A stretch of 64,000 bases of DNA from Promineifilum sp. Lineage in GTDB: Bacteria; Chloroflexota; Anaerolineae; Promineifilales; Promineifilaceae. The notes under the pieces were generated by a model. The model had not been told where the DNA came from, did no database searches, and saw only the letters and a list, made by a program, of their open reading frames with translations. Shown here piece after piece: positions 1 to 8,262 of this stretch (its first letter is position 1; each line of letters opens with the position of its first letter). The translations under genes and the position numbers were made by a program. The DNA lies in the NCBI GenBank assembly GCA_020634335.1, contig JACKBY010000013.1:34444-98443 (forward strand), read 5' to 3'.

Positions 1-769
1 GCCGCGCGCCCTTGTCGGCCAGATTGGCCCAGTCCGGGCTGTTGAGCATGTCGTGGTAGCGTGCATAGAGTATTTTGGCCTGCGCGACGGCCGCCTGTCC
101 GGCGAGATCGGCGCGGCCAGACGCTCCCAATTGCGGATCGACGGCCGCGTCGATTGGGCTGAGAGAGAAAGAGGCGACGGCGGTGGGGGTGGTGCGCCAC
201 ACGCTGTGGCTGCGAATATATTCCGCCAGCCCCTCCACATACGCCCTGGCGACTCGTTCGAACTTATCCGGCGAAAAAAGATGAGTCGCGTTGATCGACA
301 CCCCATCGGCGATCAGGGCGCGAATCGTCTCGATACCCACGTCGGTGGCCGGAATCTCCACCATCACGTTGTAGCGGTCGATGAGATGAGAAACGTGGCG
401 AATCTCGGCCACGGCGGTTGTCACGTCACGGAAAATAGCCGGGTCGACTTCGTAGCTCACGAAGCCATCATAATGGTCGCTTTTCTCAAAAACAGGATGC
501 AAGATGTCGGCCGCACGCTGGATGTCATCGGCCATCAATAAGTGATGGACCTGTCGCGCGGGCTTGCCTTCGGCCATGGCCCGGCGAATCCCGGCGTCAT
601 AGTCGCTGCTGCCCGCAATGGCCCGTTCATACACAAGGGCGTTGGCTGTCACGCCCTGGATTCCGTTGCTTATTTGTTCGGCAAGCTCGCCCGAGCGAAT
701 GAAGCTATTGCGCAGGTAATTCAGCCAAGTCGATTGGCCCAGTTGGTGAAGATCTGTGAGGCTGGTCAT
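1..769 (-). CDS. Transaldolase-like protein (partial, possibly catalytically altered)
   Basis: The frame is open from an ATG at 769 (AGGAG at 775-779) to the window edge, giving about 256 N-terminal residues; the C-terminus is outside. The sequence follows the long bacterial transaldolase type: LHQLGQSTWLNYLRN at the N-terminus, GVTANALVYERAI where the family has GVTSNPTIFEKAI, EVDP, an IPAT segment, the INATHLFS strand, and a later SPIDAAVDPQL. Transaldolase moves a dihydroxyacetone unit between sugar phosphates in the pentose phosphate pathway. Two catalytic positions look changed: the Schiff-base lysine of the usual KIPAT motif reads EIPAT, and the aspartate of the WLD motif reads WLN. The Asn, Glu and Thr positions seem kept. 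It may be an inactive or repurposed paralogue, or the N-terminal part of a transaldolase/phosphoglucose isomerase fusion, which the window cannot show. Confidence 0.8.
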   Translation of the reverse strand, partial: MTSLTDLHQLGQSTWLNYLRNSFIRSGELAEQISNGIQGVTANALVYERAIAGSSDYDAGIRRAMAEGKPARQVHHLLMADDIQRAADILHPVFEKSDHYDGFVSYEVDPAIFRDVTTAVAEIRHVSHLIDRYNVMVEIPATDVGIETIRALIADGVSINATHLFSPDKFERVARAYVEGLAEYIRSHSVWRTTPTAVASFSLSPIDAAVDPQLGASGRADLAGQAAVAQAKILYARYHDMLNSPDWANLADKGAR

Positions 770-991
770 GTTAGCTCCTGATTAAGCGGCAGTTAGAAAC
801 GGGTGCTTTCCAAGCGTATCGCGAGAGGGTGGCCGGTACTCCATTCGACTCCGTGGAAATAGCCCTACACCTGAAGGCCGATGAGGTACGATTGTGGCCG
901 CGTCGGCAAACAAATTTGAAGTTAGCATAACTCACACCGTGCTAAATTCCAAGGTGTGGATGAAATAGGATATTTCAGTTGTCGAGGTGAA

Positions 992-1076
992 GCGCCGGAC
1001 TCTTATCCGGCGGCCGAGAACGAGATGTGTCGAAAAGGTGAGCTGAGCTGCGGAGCCGGTTAAGAACCCGGCACCA
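992..1076. repeat. Double-hairpin intergenic repeat, copy A
   Basis: Two short palindromes (GCCGGACTCTTATCCGGC and GCCGGTTAAGAACCCGGC) are separated by about 40 bases. The same arrangement recurs at 36806-36895 and, inverted, three times at 62234-62500. This copy is in the 470-base gap between the transaldolase-like gene and the sigma factor; I see no gene or clear terminator in the rest of that gap. Confidence 0.7.
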
Positions 1077-1240
1077 CGGAGAGCGATCGGTTAATGGAAA
1101 ACTGTGGTGGATGAGAGAAATGAACAATCTTATTTTCACAATTGGAACTAAGGGACATTATTGCCTAGCAGGGACGTTTGTTTTTGCGAATTCAACGCCC
1201 TGTCACAAAATGAAGCGTTGCGGTGTTTAGCAGGTAGAGA

Positions 1241-1831
1241 ATGATCATCTCGTCACAGGATAATGAATTGGCGGCTTTAAGTGACTATTCGTTACTCGCG
1301 CGGGTGGCCCACGGTGATACAAGTGCCTTTGACGCCTTGTTCCACCGTCACTACGACCGGGTGTATGGTGTGCTGTTTCGCCTGGTGGGCGAGCGGGCGG
1401 AGGCTGAAGATCTGGCGCAAGAAGCCTTCCTGAAACTTTACAAGCGCGTTGATCGTGGGCGCCCCTTGGCGATGGATGAGAACGTCGGCGGTTGGCTCTA
1501 TCGGGTGGCGATGAATCTGGGATACAACGCCTTGCGCGGCCGCCGGCGCATGGACGAACGCAATGTGCATTTGGTTCCCGGCGACGAAGCCGGCGTGGAA
1601 CAAGAAGTGGGCCGGCGCGAAGAGCAAATCGCCGTTCGCCGGGCACTGGTTCGCTTACCCGAGCGACAGGCATTGTTGCTTATCCTGCGCCAGATGGATT
1701 TTAGCTATGCGGAGTGTGCGGCCATTTGCGAAGTCGCGCCGTCATCGGTGGGCACACTGTTGGCGCGCGCGGCCGAGGCATTCCGGCGTGAATATCAAAG
1801 CGTGACCGGAAAGGGAGGAGACGAGCAGTGA
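1241..1831 (+). CDS. RNA polymerase sigma factor, ECF (sigma-70) family
   Basis: A 196-residue protein with the two-domain layout of ECF sigma factors. Region 2 covers about residues 20-95 (FDALFHRHYDRVYGVLFRL, then AEDLAQEAFLKLYK, the core-binding and -10 reading part). Region 4 covers about 130-185 (LVRLPERQALLLILRQ, then FSYAECAAICEVAPSSVGT, a helix-turn-helix for the -35 element). It would direct RNA polymerase to a small regulon in response to a signal held by its anti-sigma partner. The next gene overlaps it by four bases (ATGA type) and encodes a single-pass membrane protein, the usual sigma/anti-sigma arrangement. A GGTAGAGA stretch precedes the ATG. The regulon and signal cannot be read from the sequence. 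Confidence 0.92.
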   Translation: MIISSQDNELAALSDYSLLARVAHGDTSAFDALFHRHYDRVYGVLFRLVGERAEAEDLAQEAFLKLYKRVDRGRPLAMDENVGGWLYRVAMNLGYNALRGRRRMDERNVHLVPGDEAGVEQEVGRREEQIAVRRALVRLPERQALLLILRQMDFSYAECAAICEVAPSSVGTLLARAAEAFRREYQSVTGKGGDEQ

Positions 1832-2817
1832 GTGAGTCCGAAGAAATTCAAGAAATACTGGAGCAACTGTCGGTGTTAGCGCCCCTTTCGAGCGATGAGC
1901 TTCCCTCGGCTTCGGCCGCTGCCTTAGCGCGTTTTAAAGGACGTGTGACGCCCCAGATGGCTGCTGATACAAGAGAACTCAGGAGTAGAAACATTATGTC
2001 TAACAAAAGATCGATTGCTGCGGGATTAACGTTTGTCGTGGCTATTGCGCTGCTGGTGGCGTTTCCGTCCGTGCGCGCGGCCGCCGGGGAGTTTCTGGGC
2101 CTTTTCCGCGTGCAGAAATTCGCTCCCATTTCCGTGTCCCCCCAGCAAATGGCCTTGTTGGGGCAGTTGCAAGAACAAGGATTGGCGCCTGGCGAGTTGG
2201 TGATGGTATCCGAATCGGGAGAGCCGACGGCCGTTGACACGCTGGAAACCGCGGCCCAGCTGACGGGCTATCAGTTGCGACAGTTAGCGGATCGCGACCT
2301 GCCGGAGATTTACCTGATGGGGGACGCGAGCGGCTATCTGGACATCGATCTGGCCGGGGCCAGGGCGATAGTGGAAGCGGCCGGTGCCGACCCACTCCTG
2401 CTGCCCGATAGCCTGGACGGGGCGCGCGTCACCGTGCAGACTTATGACAGTGTGCAGCAACTGTATGCGGATGGTTTGATGGTCATGCAGACGGCCGTGC
2501 CCGATGTGACCTACCCGCCCGACGTGGACCCCACAGTTCTGGGTGAAGCGCTCTTGCAGGTGCTGGGCGTGGAACCGGCCGCCGCCCACCAGCTTGCCCA
2601 AAGCATCGATTGGACAAGCACGATGTTGCTGCCGATTCCCCAAGACCTGGGAACCTACCGCGAGGTCACGGTGGATGGAATGACGGGGGTAGCTGTTGAA
2701 CCGTTCGACTCCGGCAGCGATCCGGCCATTGTCTGGCAAAAAGACGGCATGGTTTACATGATGACCGGGCCTGTTCCGGTTGATGAGTTGATCAATCAGG
2801 CAAACGCGCTACAGTAA
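1828..2817 (+). CDS. Probable anti-sigma factor, single-pass membrane protein
   Basis: A 329-residue protein overlapping the ECF sigma gene by four bases. It has a cytoplasmic N-terminus of about 55 residues, a hydrophobic segment near residues 62-82 (AAGLTFVVAIALLVAFPSV) and a long outer domain of about 240 residues. The position and topology fit an anti-sigma factor that holds the ECF factor at the membrane. No HxxxCxxC zinc motif is visible in the N-terminal part, so it is not the classical zinc-binding type. The outer domain is acidic and resembles the DUF4367-like domains attached to such proteins, but I do not identify it firmly. A second in-frame start (ATG at residue 56, just before the membrane segment, after AGGAG) could make a shorter form lacking the sigma-binding part. 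Confidence 0.75.
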   Translation: MSESEEIQEILEQLSVLAPLSSDELPSASAAALARFKGRVTPQMAADTRELRSRNIMSNKRSIAAGLTFVVAIALLVAFPSVRAAAGEFLGLFRVQKFAPISVSPQQMALLGQLQEQGLAPGELVMVSESGEPTAVDTLETAAQLTGYQLRQLADRDLPEIYLMGDASGYLDIDLAGARAIVEAAGADPLLLPDSLDGARVTVQTYDSVQQLYADGLMVMQTAVPDVTYPPDVDPTVLGEALLQVLGVEPAAAHQLAQSIDWTSTMLLPIPQDLGTYREVTVDGMTGVAVEPFDSGSDPAIVWQKDGMVYMMTGPVPVDELINQANALQ

Positions 2818-2824
2818 AAAAGGA

Positions 2825-2860
2825 GGGGGAAGCGGTGAAAGACGTTTCCCCCCATCTTTT
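2825..2860 (+). terminator. GC-rich hairpin with short T-run between anti-sigma and ABC genes
   Basis: GGGGGAA (2825-2831) pairs with TTCCCCC (2846-2852), followed by CATCTTTT running up to the ATG at 2861. It has the form of an intrinsic terminator but ends directly at the start codon of the ABC gene, which has no other Shine-Dalgarno sequence nearby. It could separate the sigma operon from the transporter genes or limit their translation. Confidence 0.5.
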
Positions 2861-3784
2861 ATGTCTGACCTCTTGATTGATGCCCAGGGGCTGCGCAAAG
2901 AGTTTGGCCCCAAGGTTGCCGTGTCCGACCTGACCCTCAGCGTGCAGCGGGGCGAAGTCTTCGGCTTTTTGGGGCCCAACGGCGCGGGCAAAACGACGTC
3001 GATCAAGATGTTGTTGTCGCTAACCGCACCGACGGCCGGCACCGCTTTCCTGCTTGGGCAACCGCTGGGTCACATCGCTTCGCGGGCCAAGGTTGGCTAT
3101 CTCCCCGAACATTTCCGTTTTCATGAATGGCTGCGGGCCGACGAATTCCTTGATCTGCACGGCCGCTTGTATGGGATGGACCAGCGCGCCAGGATTGAGG
3201 CAATCGCGCGGTTGCTTAAACTGGTTGGATTAGAGGAGCGCGCCGCCACCAAACTTGGCGCATTCTCCAAAGGCATGTTGCAGCGTATCGGCTTGGCCCA
3301 GGCATTGCTGAATGATCCCGAACTCGTCTTTCTGGATGAACCGACTTCCGGCCTTGATCCCGTTGGCCGTCGCCTGGTCCGCGATATCATTACCGAGTTG
3401 CGTGGACGCGGCACGGCTGTATTCCTCAATTCACACCTGTTGAGCGAAGTCGAAAAGACGTGTGATCGCGTGGCGTTTATTCGCGGCGGCCGCATCTTGC
3501 AGATCGCCTCCCTGTCCGAATTTGAAGCGGAAGCGATCCAGGTCATTGTTCGTGTGGACCGGCCCACGCCCGAATTGCTCGCCGGGCTGGCTTTGTTTGG
3601 TCGGGACGTAAAATCAGGCCCCAGTGACGGCCGCATACTGCTTACCATGAGCGATCCGGCCCTGTTGCCGGCTGTCGCCCGGCACATCATCGATAACGGG
3701 TACGCGCTGTACGAACTGTCCCCCGAGCGCTTGTCCCTGGAGGACCGCTTTCTCCAGGTCGTCGGTGAGGTATCTGACGAGTAG
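2861..3784 (+). CDS. ABC transporter ATP-binding protein
   Basis: A 307-residue nucleotide-binding subunit of the ABC-2 class. Walker A is GPNGAGKTT (residues 38-46), the signature is the variant FSKGMLQR (about 133-140), and Walker B is LVFLDEPTSGLD (about 152-163). The roughly 90 residues after the ATPase core match the C-terminal extension common in ABC-2 type exporters. The partner permease follows at once and the two reading frames meet near 3784-3801, so both are probably co-translated. The system likely exports a small molecule or lipid, or works as a resistance or secretion pump. Nothing in the window identifies the substrate, though being downstream of an ECF sigma/anti-sigma pair suggests envelope stress control. 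Confidence 0.93.
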   Translation: MSDLLIDAQGLRKEFGPKVAVSDLTLSVQRGEVFGFLGPNGAGKTTSIKMLLSLTAPTAGTAFLLGQPLGHIASRAKVGYLPEHFRFHEWLRADEFLDLHGRLYGMDQRARIEAIARLLKLVGLEERAATKLGAFSKGMLQRIGLAQALLNDPELVFLDEPTSGLDPVGRRLVRDIITELRGRGTAVFLNSHLLSEVEKTCDRVAFIRGGRILQIASLSEFEAEAIQVIVRVDRPTPELLAGLALFGRDVKSGPSDGRILLTMSDPALLPAVARHIIDNGYALYELSPERLSLEDRFLQVVGEVSDE

Positions 3785-3800
3785 TCAAACGGATGCACCC

Positions 3801-4634
3801 ATGTCTATTCTGATCATCAGTCGCTTGACCATTCGGGAAGCCCAACGCCGTCGATTGTTGCTGGTTGCCCTGATCATGGGAATACTGTTTTTGACCGTCT
3901 TTGGCGTCGGATTCCATTATATCCGGCGCGATATGCTGCTTTTCCCACCGGGTGAGCAACAAGAAAACTTCATCTACGGCTTCCTGTTGACGGCCGGATT
4001 GTATGCGACGAACTTGCTGGTGACTATTGTGGCTGTTCTCATCTCTGTGACAACCCTTTCCGGAGAAGTCGAATCGCACATTATCGATGCCATTGTCACC
4101 AAGCCCATCCATCGGTGGGAGGTGGTGCTGGGTAAATGGCTGGCCTTCGCGTTGATGGTTCTGGTGTACTTGCTGCTGCTCACGGTCGGACTGATGCTCA
4201 TTGTCTATTGGCAATCCGGGTTCCGGTTTGAGAACATCGCTTATGGCTTGGTGATGATGACACTCGGAGCCTTACTGGTACTCTCGCTCAGCATCGCCGG
4301 CGGCACGCGCCTTTCGACCCTGGCGAATGGCGTCCTCTCTTTCATGCTTTTTGCCGTGGCTTTTCTCGGTGGCCTTGTGGAGCAGATTGGCGGGTTTATT
4401 CGTAATGAAGCGGCCGTCAATATCGGCATCGTGACCAGCCTCATCCTGCCCGCCGATGCTCTCTGGAAGAAAGCTCTCTCCGCCTTTCAACCTCGCTCGT
4501 TCAGCAGTCCGATGATGGCTGGCCCCTTTGCTGCTACTACGGAACCCAGCACCTTGATGATCGTCTACTCCGTCGTCTATCTCGTCGCCCTCGTGCTGTT
4601 TGCCATGTGGAGCTTCACCCGACGCGATCTGTGA
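3801..4634 (+). CDS. ABC-2 type transporter permease
   Basis: A 277-residue protein with about six membrane segments, including those near residues 20-40 (LLLVALIMGILFLTVFGVG), 70-95, 125-145, 150-170, 180-200 and a final one near 250-270. A short cytoplasmic segment (SRLTIREAQRRR) precedes the first, as in ABC-2 permeases. It should form the membrane part of the exporter whose ATPase is encoded directly upstream. The ATG at 3801 is preferred over an in-frame GTG at 3765 that would overlap the ATPase gene, because the protein then starts with the typical amphipathic N-terminal segment. Confidence 0.88.
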   Translation: MSILIISRLTIREAQRRRLLLVALIMGILFLTVFGVGFHYIRRDMLLFPPGEQQENFIYGFLLTAGLYATNLLVTIVAVLISVTTLSGEVESHIIDAIVTKPIHRWEVVLGKWLAFALMVLVYLLLLTVGLMLIVYWQSGFRFENIAYGLVMMTLGALLVLSLSIAGGTRLSTLANGVLSFMLFAVAFLGGLVEQIGGFIRNEAAVNIGIVTSLILPADALWKKALSAFQPRSFSSPMMAGPFAATTEPSTLMIVYSVVYLVALVLFAMWSFTRRDL

Positions 4635-4738
4635 AGATCGCGTAGAAACCCCTTCAAATTTTCCCGGCGATCCCTTACAATAATTGTGTCTAATTGATTC
4701 ATGTTCAATGGGAGGCGCTCGCGCAGATTGGAGGTAGC

Positions 4739-5314
4739 ATGTCGGACAAGCCCCACATCGTTCGTGTCGTGGCTGATGAGGCCCGGAGAATGTATTTTCG
4801 ACGCCGCCGCGAGCGCGAAGCTCTGCCCCGTCCTCGGATTCGGCATCAGGAAATAGGCGTGGAGTTCGTCGACCAGGAATTTATCCCCTATGCCGACCTG
4901 GGCTACAACAGTGACATCGGCTTTTTTCGCCTGTCGCAAACCTTCGACGTTCCGAACGAAGCTGCGCCTTTTGCCGCAGCAGGACGGTTGATCGATCCCG
5001 GCGGCATCGTCGTCACGACCGGGGCTTCCCACCGTTTGACCAACGACGAAATCGGCGGTTTGCTTGAGCGTCACGTCGCTGGTGATTATGGAGAATTCGG
5101 CCAGTTCTACAACCTGGATGTGGACGACGCCATGCTCACCGCTGAATCGCTTGAACCGGCTGATCGGGGGACAGCCAACAAGGTCCACACGCTAACCGGC
5201 CTGGATACGATTGTCTCGGCCTACACCGTGCGCGAGCATTGCATCTGGGTGATTACTGAGGCGGGGGAGAACCGGACGACCCTGCTTCTGTTTGCCGGGC
5301 CTGCCCGGGGCTGA
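4739..5314 (+). CDS. Conserved hypothetical protein, plasmid-type C-terminal domain
   Basis: A 191-residue soluble protein. An ATG at 4739 with GGAGG at 4730-4734 sets the start; an upstream in-frame ATG at 4694 lacks such a site. Residues from about 82 onward (GGIVVTTGASHRLTNDEIGG, then LLERHVAGDYGEF, then CIWVITEAGENRTTLLLF) resemble a small uncharacterised family often seen on plasmids and near restriction genes, where the pattern is LLxRHxxGDWG followed by WIITEADRxxTTxLLP. The resemblance is from memory and the function is unknown. The N-terminal 80 residues, with a basic RRRRERE run, are not recognised. The 3' end overlaps the convergent esterase gene by 62 bases. Confidence 0.7.
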   Translation: MSDKPHIVRVVADEARRMYFRRRREREALPRPRIRHQEIGVEFVDQEFIPYADLGYNSDIGFFRLSQTFDVPNEAAPFAAAGRLIDPGGIVVTTGASHRLTNDEIGGLLERHVAGDYGEFGQFYNLDVDDAMLTAESLEPADRGTANKVHTLTGLDTIVSAYTVREHCIWVITEAGENRTTLLLFAGPARG

Positions 5315-6176
5315 AAGCCCACTCCAGAAAGACGGGCAAGACCCGCGCCCACGTTTCGAAGTCGTGCCGGCCGCCGGGAACCTCGACGTAGGTAATCTGG
5401 TCCGGTTCACAGCCAATGCTCGATAGCTCTGCGATCAGGTCCAACGTATCCTGAATGGCATCGATCACGCCGTCGCCATCCCGGTCACTCACCTCGTCGC
5501 GCGTGCCGGCCTGGAAGAAAAGACGAAAGGGCGGGGGTTTGGCGGCATTTCGGGCCAGTGAATGAGCGATGCGCCGGCCGGCGTCGATGCGTTCCTCCTT
5601 GTCGGCCGCGCGCCACCAAAAACTGCCGGACAAGATGCCTACCACCGCGAATCGCTCTGGATAGTTCCAGGCGATGTCGAACGCGGAAAGGCCCCCCAGC
5701 GAGACGCCCAACAAGCTCGGCCGGCCTTTGGTTCGAAAGGTACGGTCGATCAGCGGGATCAGCTCCTCCATGAGGAAATGGGTGTAGGCCGGCGCGAGCA
5801 AGCCCAACCCCAGCGTGTTGAGGGCCACGGCCGTGCCGTATTCGTGCAGGCGATTGTCATTGGTTGGCACGGCGACGACGATGATCGGCCTGATTCGGCC
5901 CGCGTCGATCAGGCGGGCTAATGACTCGTGTAGGCCAATCGCTTCATGTTCCTGGCCATCATTAATGTACAAAACCTCAAATTGTTCGCTTTCGTGTTTT
6001 CGATAGCGCGGCGGCAAGTAGACCCGGATATCCCGCTTGTTGCCCAGCCTGGAGGCTGTGACGTCCGGCAGGATGATCACTTCAATCGTATTGAGCAGGC
6101 GTTGCCGCCGACGTTTGCCCCACCGCGCCCATGCGGCCAGCAAGCCGCCCAGCACGGCCGCGAATAGTCCCACCAT
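5253..6176 (-). CDS. Putative esterase, enterochelin-esterase (Fes/esterase D) family
   Basis: A 307-residue alpha/beta hydrolase. A hydrophobic N-terminus (LFAAVLGGLLAAWARW) followed by RRRQR suggests a membrane anchor. The fold signature is YINDGQEHEA near residue 70, then the nucleophile elbow GVSLGGLSA (serine near 157), an acid within AGTRDEVSDRDGDGV, and the histidine in VPGGRHDFETW. Relatives hydrolyse esters of sugars, siderophores or acyl groups; the substrate here is not readable. The gene starts 5 bases after the stop of the dipeptidase gene, so the two are likely one transcript. An apparent calcium-type DRDGDG loop sits near the acid position, which is unusual. Confidence 0.85.
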   Translation of the reverse strand: MVGLFAAVLGGLLAAWARWGKRRRQRLLNTIEVIILPDVTASRLGNKRDIRVYLPPRYRKHESEQFEVLYINDGQEHEAIGLHESLARLIDAGRIRPIIVVAVPTNDNRLHEYGTAVALNTLGLGLLAPAYTHFLMEELIPLIDRTFRTKGRPSLLGVSLGGLSAFDIAWNYPERFAVVGILSGSFWWRAADKEERIDAGRRIAHSLARNAAKPPPFRLFFQAGTRDEVSDRDGDGVIDAIQDTLDLIAELSSIGCEPDQITYVEVPGGRHDFETWARVLPVFLEWAFSPGQARQTEAGSSGSPPPQ

Positions 6177-6181
6177 CAGGA

Positions 6182-7555
6182 TTATTCAGCCTGGCTCAGC
6201 AGACCCAGGTAACGGATGCTGGTGACAATACCGGCGTCGAAATTGGGCAGATAGAAGCGTTCATTGGGGGAATGGATCCGGTCGCCCGGCAGGCCAAACC
6301 CCATGAGAACCGTCGGCAAACCCAAGTCAGATTCAAACCTGTTGACTACCGGGATCGAGCCACCTTCGCGCATGAAGACGGCTGGATGATGAAACGTGGC
6401 CTCGTAGGCCGCCGCGGCCGCACGCATGGGCGGCGTATCGCGCTCGATTAGGGCGGCTCTTGATCCTCCGGCGCCATGGATATCGATTTTCACGCTGGGG
6501 GGCATCACGGAGTGGGCGAACTGTCGAAAAAGCTCAATGATCTCGTTTGGGTCCTGATCAGGCACCAAACGCATGGAAATCTTGGCGTGGGCACGCGCGG
6601 GCAAGACGGTTTTGGCTCCCTGGCCGATATAGCCACCATACATGCCGGTTATGTCCAGCGTGGGACGGGCGCTCAGGCGTTCGACGAGCGTATATTCCGG
6701 CTCGCCCCAGGCAGTTGGAGCGCCTGTTTCGCGTAGCCAATCACTCTCGTCCAATGGAAACCGGGCCAACAACTCGCGCTCTTCCGCGGATAGTGGACGT
6801 ACCCGATCATAGAAGCCGGGAATGAGGATATGACCTTGCTCATCCTTCAGGCGCGCGATGAGGTGGGCCAGGGCGTTGATCGGGTTGTTGATGCCGCCAC
6901 CGTAGGAGCCGGAGTGCAGGTCGCGGCCAGGGCCGGTGACGTCGACCATCACGTGGCAGTTGCCCCGCAAGCCGTACACCAGCGCCGGTTTGCCGATGCC
7001 CAAAATAGAGGAATCGGAGATCAGCGCGGAGTCGGCCGCCAGTCGCGTTTGATTGTGCGAGATAAATTCGTGCAAGTTTTGGCTGCCGATCTCTTCTTCG
7101 CCTTCGATGATGAATTTGACGTTGAGCGGCAGGCGACCGTCGGTGCGCAGGTAGGACTCGACGGCCTTCACATGGACGTACAATTGCCCCTTGTCGTCGG
7201 CCGCGCCGCGGGCGTAGATGTAGTTATCTCGAATGGTGGGTTCAAACGGCGGAGTTTCCCACAGGTCAAGCGGTTCGGCCGGTTGAACGTCGTAGTGGCC
7301 GTAAACGAGAACCGTGGGAGCATGGCTGCCGGCGTGGAGCCAATCGCCGTAGACAATGGGATGTCGCTTGGTCTCTATGACCTCGACGTGTTCCAGACCG
7401 GCACTGGTCATGGCCCGGGCCACCCAGTGTGCCGCTTCCAGCGTGTCGGCGTCCCGCGCTGCCTGCGTGCTGACGCTGGGAATGCGCAGAAAATCGATGA
7501 GTTCGGTCAGAAATGTGTCGCGATTATTGTGGGCGTATTCTAATGGGGTCGGCAT
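6182..7555 (-). CDS. M20 family dipeptidase
   Basis: A 457-residue metallopeptidase of the M20 family (ArgE/DapE/CNDP clan). The metal-binding and catalytic motifs are all visible: VYGHYDVQP (first His and the following Asp), ARGAADDKGQL (bridging Asp), FIIEGEEEIGS (catalytic Glu and metal Glu), DSSILG, and a C-terminal segment MREGGSIPVV with the final His near IHSPNERF. The insertion between the two metal-ligand segments is the lid/dimerisation domain (TGPGRDLHSGSYGG). It should cleave dipeptides or related small peptides in the cytoplasm. It is the first gene of a two-gene unit with the esterase downstream. No clear ribosome-binding site precedes the ATG. Confidence 0.93.
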   Translation of the reverse strand: MPTPLEYAHNNRDTFLTELIDFLRIPSVSTQAARDADTLEAAHWVARAMTSAGLEHVEVIETKRHPIVYGDWLHAGSHAPTVLVYGHYDVQPAEPLDLWETPPFEPTIRDNYIYARGAADDKGQLYVHVKAVESYLRTDGRLPLNVKFIIEGEEEIGSQNLHEFISHNQTRLAADSALISDSSILGIGKPALVYGLRGNCHVMVDVTGPGRDLHSGSYGGGINNPINALAHLIARLKDEQGHILIPGFYDRVRPLSAEERELLARFPLDESDWLRETGAPTAWGEPEYTLVERLSARPTLDITGMYGGYIGQGAKTVLPARAHAKISMRLVPDQDPNEIIELFRQFAHSVMPPSVKIDIHGAGGSRAALIERDTPPMRAAAAAYEATFHHPAVFMREGGSIPVVNRFESDLGLPTVLMGFGLPGDRIHSPNERFYLPNFDAGIVTSIRYLGLLSQAE

Positions 7556-7658
7556 GATTCATTTCATTCGGAGCAGGATGTGTTATTATCGGTATGATAT
7601 CTCTTTGGCAGCAGATTGTCCCGTTTGGTCATGAGAGCGGCCGCTTATTCGAGAGTCA

Positions 7659-8204
7659 ATGACTATAACCGATTTATCTCCGTCAAAGGAAGTGGTAACG
7701 ACGGCTTCGCCCATCATGTTGCTGGAGAGCTTGCTGTTTGTGGCGAGTGGGCCAGTTTCGCCTTCGCGGCTGGCCGCCGCGCTGGATGTGACGCCGGCAA
7801 CCGTTCAGGAGCTTTTGCGCGAGCTGGAAGCCGATTACAGCCGGCGCGGCTTGCGTTTGCAGTGGAGTGGCGGCGCGGTGCAGTTGACGACCGCGGCCGA
7901 GGCCGGCGCGGCGGTCGAACGCTTTCTGGGTCTGGAGTTGACAACCCGCCTTAGCCAGGCGGCGCTGGAAGTATTGGCTATTGTGGCCTATCTGCAACCG
8001 GCCACTCGGCCACAAATCGACCAGCTACGTGGCGTTAATTCGGATGGCGCGCTCCGCTCTTTACTGAGCAAGGGATTGATTGAGGAGGTGGGCCGGCTCG
8101 AAAAACCGGGCCGTCCGATCCTCTATGGCACGACGCCCGATTTCCTGCAATCCTTCGGATTGGGCGCGCTGACGGAGATGCCGCCGTTGGATGAGGAAGA
8201 GTAG
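7659..8204 (+). CDS. scpB: Segregation and condensation protein B
   Basis: A 181-residue protein with the two winged-helix domains of ScpB. The first is near residues 15-80 (LLESLLFVASGPVSPSRLAAA), the second around 95-160, carrying the family signature ALEVLAIVAYLQPATRPQID, RGVNSDGALRSLL and GRPILYGTT. ScpB works with ScpA and SMC in chromosome condensation and segregation. scpA, often the upstream neighbour, is absent here. GAGAG lies just before the ATG. The 3' end overlaps the longest frame of the pseudouridine synthase, and scpB-rlu neighbourhood is common in bacteria, supporting both calls. Confidence 0.95.
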   Translation: MTITDLSPSKEVVTTASPIMLLESLLFVASGPVSPSRLAAALDVTPATVQELLRELEADYSRRGLRLQWSGGAVQLTTAAEAGAAVERFLGLELTTRLSQAALEVLAIVAYLQPATRPQIDQLRGVNSDGALRSLLSKGLIEEVGRLEKPGRPILYGTTPDFLQSFGLGALTEMPPLDEEE

Positions 8205-8262
8205 AGCCGGGATGACTGGCCGAACAGTTGTCCCGGCGTCGGTCATTGAGAGAGAGTTTTTA

